Shown here piece after piece: positions 57,268-64,000 of a stretch of DNA of 64,000 nucleotides. Made by a program: the position numbers and the translations under genes. The stretch comes from Adenanthera pavonina (Eukaryota; Streptophyta; Magnoliopsida; Fabales; Fabaceae). The stretch's first letter is position 1. The number at the start of each line of letters is the position of its first letter. The stretch is from positions 13,022,501 through 13,086,500 of the forward strand of contig JAIVEN010000012.1 of the NCBI GenBank assembly GCA_026686845.1. Direction: 5' to 3'. Below the pieces are notes generated by a model that worked only from the letters and a program-made list of their open reading frames with translations, was not told where the DNA came from and did not search any database.

Positions 57268-57480
57268 TTTAAGCTTTTTAATGCTTCGTGAGTTTGAAAT
57301 GGTGAAAGGCGCCAAACTAAAACTCCCCCTTTGCCTTTTGATTTTAACTCCCAACCCTTATATGCGTATATAAGGGTTGCCACTGATTCTATTTAAGCTT
57401 TTTAATGCTTCGTGAGTTCGAATTTTGTTGGGCCATACGGACACGATTTTGCTGGAAAAATGATGGGGAGAGACTTTGGG
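57268..57480. repeat. W-flank fragment with 124-bp partial duplication
   Basis: From TTTAAGCTTTTTAATGCTTC the sequence is homologous to the W upstream flank (43,440-43,640; 9,735-9,890). The opening text is duplicated 124 bp later (57,392). The join to HDA/PPR-type sequence at about 57,266 is specific to M4. Confidence 0.65.
57353..57378. repeat. 26-bp palindrome
   Basis: AACCCTTATAT and ATATAAGGGTT are perfect 11-bp inverted arms around GCGT. The M3 paralogue (43,493-43,515) is only an imperfect palindrome. Confidence 0.85.
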
Positions 57481-57499
57481 AGGGAGGATCCTCTTTTGA

Positions 57500-59094
57500 C
57501 ATGCCTGTTTTTTTTTCACATTAATTTTAAAATAATTAGATTTTTTTTATGATTTTTTAAATAATTTTAATTAAATAAATAAATTTATTATTCATTTTAT
57601 TTTTATAAAAATTATAAAGTATCAACATAAATTTTTTTGAATTACAGATTTTTTTTTTCACTTTAACAGTAATCATCATTAATATATCAATCTATTAATA
57701 TATAATATAATATAATTAGAATTCAAAACTCGTGTGATGCAGAAGCTCTAGATATATCTAATCAAATCAAATAAATTGTATTATACAATGAGTATGAATA
57801 AAATATTTTTTAGTATTTTATTATTAGGTATATCTAATTCATTTTTTATATAATATTGAAATTAAAACTCATCCATTCAATTTTAAATGTTATATTTCAG
57901 TAAATAACTTTTAACATGTTATAATTTAACAAATTATTTATTTATTTTTATTATATATTGCTAAAAAATTGACTTGTGCTTGTAGAGCTAGTGAAATTTC
58001 TTTTAATAATTAGGTGATTTTATTTTATTGTAATTTGATTCATAACTTATTAATATTTGTCATCAAATAAGAGATAAAATAAGTGAGGATATTGAAATTA
58101 TTGCTCTAAATCAAATTACAAAAGTTAAACATATAATCAAATTTCAATTTACAAAGTTTTCATATAATGTATGAAAGCCAGACATTAAAAGCTACATTTC
58201 CTTTCCGTATGATAAATCTCCTTCTAAATATGGGTTATATATAGTATAATTAAGTCATCATACTGAAACAATGAATAAACTAATGTCATCACATGTGATG
58301 GGAGACAAAAATCAATAGTTAAACTTAGAATTCCTTGCATCCAAACCTAGATGAAAAATAAAAAAGAAAATAGAGAGTATACAATTGATGGATTGGGTTG
58401 TAATATATGAAAACAATGAGTAATGTAACCAACAAACTTCATATTGCACTAATAGAAATATCAACAAATCAATATAACAATGCAGTAAAACATTCTTGCA
58501 ATAGAAACGAATTTAAAAACAATACAATGGCAACTCAACATAACCTGAACAATCGTAAATCACATATTAACCACACCATTCTTGGAAATGCAAAAAGCAT
58601 GTTACTATGATCATTGGAGTTTAATTTAAAGTTGAATGAAAATGATTCTAATTTCCTCCAATTGACAAATAAATATACTAACAAATTGTATTTTTTCATA
58701 AATTTATAAGTGATTTTTATTTTCATATTTATCCTAAGAAATTTTAATAAAATAAAAAAATGAACATACATATAATAAAATAAATATTATTTGGAATATA
58801 TGTGTTCAGATTTTTTTATAGTTAGCATAATGTGAAGGCCTAAAATTATGACATGTCATACTTTCAATCTGTTTTATAATATATAATAGAAGATTCATAG
58901 CAAATTTAATATTTACAAGTAATAAATAGTATAATTCAATTTTTTTTCCCAAAATAGTATAATTTATTTTTAAAATTTCATGTAATACAAGAAAAAATAT
59001 ATCTAAGGTTATAATAAGGAGAAAGAGACTCATATTAATTTATTAAGTTATGGTAAAAATATATTATGTACTAAATAAATTTGTAAATAATGTG
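57500..59094. other. AT-rich spacer with a 1.2-kb stretch absent from M3
   Basis: 57,500-57,716 and 58,890-59,090 match 43,650-43,875 and 43,882-44,065. The stretch between (about 57,717-58,890) is missing from that locus. It is AT-rich, with no recognised gene, inverted repeats or target duplication that I can see. Confidence 0.5.
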
Positions 59095-59877
59095 CTCCCT
59101 CCAGTCCATTTACAAGGGACTAAATGGACTTCTAACTAGAGCCGTTAAAACAGGCCAAACCTTACGAGACCCAAAAAGTCCAAAAAAATGAGCGAGTCTC
59201 AACTTTGGAACCAAATACTGAACTTTTTGAACCCAACTCCTTTAGACCCTGCCTGAGTGAGCCATGAAAAACGAAAAACCTGTTTCTTTTTCTTCTTCTT
59301 TTTTTATTGTTTAAAATATTAAAAAATACATATTATTTTATTAATTAGTGATATATAAATTGTAAAATTTAAATATTATATTAGTTTTGTATGAATTATA
59401 ATGATAATTAGTTGTATTAATTCAAATAATTATATGAAAAAATTTTATAAAAAATATTTAAAAATTAAAAAAAAACCCGTGGGTCAGCCTTGGCCTGAAT
59501 CCATAGGCGTGAAAATTCAAACCCGTTTGTCAAATCGGGTTTTTCGGCTCAGCCCGATTTGGGCCCGACTAAAGATAGGCTGCCCCGATTTGACAACTCT
59601 ACTTCCAACTACTTTACGTAAATTAAGGAAGTTAGTTATTTTCTTAAAATCCTAAAAAAAAAACCAAACCATTTTTTTATCCCTATTTAATACACTAATA
59701 TAATCCACATCAAATATCATTTGATGAATTGAGAGTATCTCTTCCATGCAAAAAGTCTCATAATAATTTATGAGAAAAAATAAATAATAAGGATAAAATA
59801 AAAAAATCTCATTAAACATTATAACTCCCTTATAAAAGAAATAAGAAACAATACCTTGTAAAAAGGATTAGAGGGAG
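59095..59877. mobile_element. Stowaway-like MITE (Tc1/mariner), carrying a nested hAT MITE
   Basis: The left end CTCCCTCCAGTCCATTTACA pairs with the reverse complement of the right end (CTCCCTCTAATCCTTTTTAC). CTCCCTC ends with a TA-type target (TG on the left, TA on the right) are typical of plant Stowaway elements. Without the nested insert the element would be about 310 bp. It has no transposase. Confidence 0.8.
59137..59601. mobile_element. hAT-type MITE nested in the Stowaway
   Basis: TAGAGCCGTTAAAACAGG at the left pairs with the reverse complement of the right end, TAGAGTTGTCAAATCGGG (13 of 18 positions). An 8-bp target duplication flanks it: CTTCTAAC (59,129-59,136) and CTTCCAAC (59,602-59,609), one mismatch. 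The GGCC/GCCCGA-rich ends are typical of a common plant hAT MITE group. The 84-codon plus-strand frame across it is not a gene. Confidence 0.85.
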
Positions 59878-61504
59878 TATACATTAATATTATGGCTCAA
59901 TATATATTGGTGGATGCAGGATTCAGTGGGGGCAATATAATTTTTATAAAAAATGAATAAAAAAATTATATAAAACTTTGATATATGTATATAAACACAT
60001 AGACATTCTCTCAAACAAATTATATATCCTATAGCTCACAAAAGAAAAAAATCATATACCCTATAATTTCTAAGATTTGATGGTAAACCATTTACATTTA
60101 TCTCTAATAATAATAATGAATTAATGATGATAATGATAATGATAAAAGTTTTATTACTATCATCATCATCATTAATTACAAAAATTAATTACGCAAATAT
60201 TAAAATTTCAATAACTATTTATTGTAATGTAATATTATCTGTTGATGATTTTAACAAAAATTATATAAAAATTAAATAATCACTCGAAATATAAAAGATA
60301 AAAGATAACAAAATAAAATTATAGTTTAATGAAAGTTGCATACTACCCAAATTATAGTAGGGTGCAGGGGATTTTATTTCCTACATTACCCAAATTTATG
60401 TTGTGTTCAAATGCATATATAAAGTTAAACTATTTATGTTATTTTCATTTCATTTGAACGAGAAGAAAAAAAATTCAACGAGGAGCCTTTACATTATGTA
60501 CCCAACAGACATGCGAGGCTCTCAAAACACTATAGTACATAATAACATGGAACAAACATTAAAAATGTAATCTATTAAAAAGTTGAATTGCAGAAATGCA
60601 AAATTGAAATAAATTAAAGTCACTTGCATCAGTACTGAAAGAGAAAGATAGCCTGCGACCTCTACCAACTATGGAAAACGAAAACTAAGAAATCATTTTA
60701 AAATCAAAACAGTAAGAAGACATCAAACTTGCTTAAGTAAAAGAATAAACTAATCAATACTTTCAAAAAAAAAAACATGGCATCAATATTAAAAGAGAAA
60801 GCTAGCCAGCAATCTCTAGCAACTTGTAAAAAGCTTTATCAATATAGAATGGGAAATTCCACAACCTTTTATCAATCATAATTCATAAGTTGACTGAAAG
60901 TTCTTTAATAATTCACTACAATAACAATTTCACATATAGAACCCCACAAGATATACATCACTGGTCAAAATGTGTAAAAGTGCTGCATTTGCAATAGCAC
61001 TTTAAAGAAAAGAGCAAATTTTGATAAAAGAAAAATATTAAATTTTGTGATCTAACTTTTGACCCTGTTTCTAAAATAGAGAAAAGAAATTTATAATTTA
61101 GGCAAAATACAAGGGAACCTAGGCTAGCAAAGGCTTTCATAATTGAAGTTCATATGCAAATATGTATATTTTTTATTTTCAAAATATACACACTTTTCAT
61201 TAATTTTTATATCAGTTAATAGGTGTATACAAAAATCGAGTAAAACAGATATTTTGATAGAGAAAAATATTAAAGACACATATTTTTTAATTCTATATAA
61301 CATAACTTTTAATTCTATATATGTTTCCAAAATATAGGGGAATAAATAGAAAGAATTAATATCAAGAATTAATATTTTTATTTATTTTAACATTTATACT
61401 ATAATTTTTAGAATATTTTATGAATAAATAATCTTTTAAATATATATTATATAACATAATAAATAATATATTACCTCTTAATTATATAATCTAAAATAAT
61501 TATA
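59878..61504. other. AT-rich spacer
   Basis: 59,890-60,170 matches 44,090-44,390, including the ATAATG-rich palindrome arm (60,095-60,172). A 154-bp partial tandem duplication has units starting GCATCAGTACTGAAAGAGAA (60,626) and GCATCAATATTAAAAGAGAA (60,780). No gene supported. Confidence 0.5.
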
Positions 61505-62527
61505 ATTAATTGGTTCAATCACAATTCAATCATGATTTTGACTAGTTACCCTCTTTTTCAGAAGATGCCTCTTAGCCATCTCCAGTTCAGTAGATCTCAA
61601 CACATGCATGTCAAAAACATGCCATGTAATACAGAATATATGTTTCTACCCTATGCTGTATTGACACCTTAACATCTAAATGTCTCCATGGACATATCCG
61701 TGATTACATCAAAAGCAAACTGATTCTACCCTATAATTTTTCAAAGCATCAAAAAACACGTGGGGATCTCCGATGGAGTTGCAGAGTTTTCTATGTATCA
61801 TCAATTCATTTTATGAAATTTAAAACAACTACCCAAGAAAAAAAATTATAACTCTCTGTTTTATTAAGGAATATAATTTAAATCAATCCTTTCATAATTC
61901 CAAACTACATTACATCAATTCATAATCACGCCTGGACCGCATATAATATATATATTCCTTAATCATCTCTGTGGTTTTCAATTCCATTTTCTAATCCAAA
62001 TTACCAAGGTTTCCAACTTTGGCACGAAAAAAACAAATAAATATCACTTACCCAAGCCAAGAAACAAGAATTAATGAGTTATAAAAATCACTTACTCAAG
62101 CCATCACAAGAATTAAAGAAATATTGGAAGATGAACAATCTTATGTAGTTTAGAATGGAATCAATGGATTGACTTGCTGGATCATAGCTAATAATGGTTT
62201 TACTTCCCGTAGGATCATATGTCAGGAGACCTTAATATACAATGGACGGATAAACAAGATGGTTCAGCAATCGCCCAGAAGGAATATTGTACTTTTATTT
62301 GATTTGCTTGCATTATATAACTTCTGTAGCACTCACCATGCATTATTGAAGTTGAAACAGAGAATTTAAGAAATTCAAACTCTCTGTTTCGAACCTAGTG
62401 TCAACCCTCTAAGGAAGAATAACCAAATGAATATATGATTGACATGGAAGAAAAGCCAAGTGTTCATAAGAATTAGAATCTATGAAGCAGCATAAAAAAA
62501 TATTTAGAGATCCAAACTAACTTTTGA
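61505..62527 (-). pseudogene. Start of module M5 with HDA14-like remnant
   Basis: After the shared ATTGGTTCAATCACAATTCA edge, 61,563-61,600 keeps the GATGCCTCTTAGCCATCTCC and AGTAGATCTCA words of the HDA14-like exon seen at 24,808-24,868. The rest matches non-coding module sequence (3,900-4,470; 36,480-37,040). No frame. Confidence 0.45.
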
Positions 62528-62580
62528 CTTACCTAATGAGTGGAAAGGAAAAATATATCGGGATCTGGATCATCATAATG
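62528..62580 (-). pseudogene. HDA14-like exon 3' end (M5)
   Basis: Reads HYDDPDPDIFFLSTH, with a small Asp-Pro duplication, then a stop and a GGTAAG donor. The zinc-site half is missing, as in the other truncated copies. Confidence 0.55.
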
Positions 62581-63475
62581 GCAACATATGCATGATAAAA
62601 GCCTACTTCAAAATCATCCTAGTACACCACATATGCATGAGAGGCTAAGCCTCCATAAATCATCCAAATTTCTACTTCAAAATCATCCTCTATGAGAAGC
62701 TAAGCCTCCGTATATCATCGAACACACATGTGGCATGCATGGCAAGTGTGAGATATGCAACATAACATGGACGTATATACAAGTACATATTTATAAATAT
62801 ATACATATTTATATATCACAATATACATAGATAGTGAAGGAAAGAAAGTACCAAGAATCAAGTAAAAAAAGCAACAATTGTTTTTACTCACAGAGGTTTG
62901 TACAAAAGCTACATCCTTGGCAAACTAAACTATGTCCCCTGCAGGGGGAAAAAGTTATAACTAAATTGAATGACAGCAACTATTGGTCAAAAATAAAAAA
63001 TGGATTGACAGCAACAAGAAGAGTATATCTAACACATGTCAAGACATGCCATGCAACATACAAAATATATATATATATATATATTACAGTTGTATATGAT
63101 TCCTTCTACCCTGTGTGGTATGGACACCTTAAAAAAGAGTGACTATACACAAGTCAAAGACTCTATGCAACCCTTCAAATTACATATGGACACATCAAGG
63201 TTTATCATGTCTCCATGTCAATGAAGTGTGAACACCAAAATCATGGGAAGAAAAGCCAAGTGTTCATAGGAAATATTCCAAACCAACTTTTGCAAAAAAT
63301 ACATCTGGTTCATCATAGAAAGAAAATTGATTAATAAACATGTAGATCTTTTCTGTTCTTTGCATAAACATTAAAACTTATTATCCAAAGCATTTAGAAA
63401 TGATAGAATAGAGGAAACTTCTACTGAGGCTGGTTCCACAATTTGTAACTCCTGCCCCATCCCACGTAAAAGGAA
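62581..63475. other. Non-coding M5 sequence with decayed HDA exon
   Basis: Homologous to 34,790-35,650. A second, nearly erased HDA14-like exon lies at about 63,292-63,330 (TTTGCAAAAAATACATCTGG). A (TA)n run is at 63,066-63,085. The end (GGTTCCACAATTTGTAACTC, CCCATCCCACGTAAAAGGAA) matches 3,059-3,095 in M1. Confidence 0.5.
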
Positions 63476-63484
63476 GATGAAAAC

Positions 63485-63690
63485 CTTGAAACTGGTTTAC
63501 TTTATCCAAAAGAATCTTATATTTAAGAACATATACAGAATCGAGTTGATGAGGACTGCCTGACCAAACAAGGTATATATCATACATAAAGGAAGATTCT
63601 CATTACTCTCTTACCTCTTGCTGGATCCGAACATCTCAAATGTTTGAACATAAGAATAAACTTTTCAAGACACCTATGCTGTCAAACCGG
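63485..63690 (-). pseudogene. Gene 'W', exons 2-3 (M5 copy)
   Basis: Exon 3 (63,485-63,555) again reads QLDSVYVLKYKILLDKVNQF, with the GGCAG acceptor and CAAG|GTTTTC donor. Exon 2 (63,615 to about 63,690) keeps TFEM and the GTAAGAG donor but has an internal deletion that removes most of FHQQFGESMYSYV. Exon 1 would lie beyond the window. The copy is joined directly to HDA-type sequence at 63,476. Confidence 0.5.
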
Positions 63691-64000
63691 CTGCAAAAAA
63701 ACAAGGCCCAAATTCAACATGTGTATGTCATAGCCAAAACCAAGAAGGAATGTCGATTCAGGGGGGAGGTGGGGTGGGGGAGGGAGGAAGAGCAATTATT
63801 GTCTGTTCTTCACACGGACAAAACTTCATTAAAAATCCTATATAACGCAATAGTTTCAGATCAGAACATAATACAATTCTTTTACCATGGATCAACGCTA
63901 GATTAATATTCAAAGAATTGGTGTTAAAGAGGAAAGTTGAAAATTATCCAAGTTCAAGTGATCAGATATGAGTATCACATACATACATACATTCATATAG
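63691..64000. other. W intron 1 and upstream sequence (M5)
   Basis: Homologous to 42,761-43,090, including the G-rich GGGGGGAGGTGGGGTGGGGG run (63,760-63,780). The window ends inside intron 1. Confidence 0.5.

Noticed and set aside
59401..59655. 84-codon ORF across the hAT MITE
   Set aside because: It spans the MITE end and the Stowaway interior, so it cannot be an ancestral coding frame.
1..64000. Organellar DNA insertions, rRNA, snoRNA or microRNA genes
   Set aside because: No plastid or mitochondrial gene text or RNA gene signature recognised; the palindromes seen are A/T simple-repeat hairpins, not miRNA-like precursors.

Overview
The window looks like gene-poor, AT-rich nuclear DNA of a flowering plant, probably a eudicot. 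The evidence is exon fragments with plant GT..AG splice sites, fragments of plant-type proteins (an HDA14-type histone deacetylase and a PLS-class pentatricopeptide-repeat protein), Ty1-copia LTR retroelements with initiator-Met-tRNA-type primer sites, and MITEs of the PIF/Harbinger, Stowaway and hAT kinds. I find no intact protein-coding gene. The longest open frames are short, and the recognisable proteins are all broken.

The main structure is an old, repeatedly rearranged array of paralogous modules. An 'H-P module' starts (M2, M3 and M5 clearly) just after a shared AT-rich tail ending in ATTGGTTCAATCAC and carries minus-strand fragments of two genes: HDA14-like and PPR. Five starts are visible: M1 near 511, M2 near 23,790, M3 near 33,160, M4 near 55,530 and M5 near 61,505, the last running off the right edge. 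M1 (to about 9.9 kb) and M3 (to about 43.7 kb) also contain a retroelement-like non-coding segment and a third, unidentified minus-strand gene, here 'W'. M2, M4 and M5 are shortened or chimeric versions.

Between the modules lie four minus-strand copies of a fourth broken gene, here 'Z'. It looks like a membrane protein with an N-terminal transit-like exon, a 27-nt micro-exon and hydrophobic exons. Z1 is at 17.6-20.9 kb, Z2 at 28.5-29.4, Z3 at 30.6-31.2 and Z4 at 47.2-48.5. Z1 has a short-LTR copia-type element (E2) between exons 3 and 4. Relatives of that element are E1 (14.4-15.4 kb) and E3 (44.6-46.7 kb).

The rest is AT-rich spacer (20.9-23.8, 29.4-32.7, 48.6-55.5, 57.5-61.5 kb), made largely of degenerate repeats of one AT-rich unit. 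It holds a truncated copia element with a 1.5-kb LTR (52.4-54.1 kb) and a hAT MITE nested in a Stowaway MITE (59.1-59.9 kb). Copy 1 (about 1-32.7 kb) and copy 2 (about 32.7-61.5 kb) are a diverged tandem segmental duplication.

No RNA genes, CRISPR arrays or prokaryotic systems were found, and I see no evidence for an undescribed functional system. What is worth a second look is how the region evolved: paralogous junctions, empty insertion sites, opposite frameshifts and tandem duplications that can be ordered in time.
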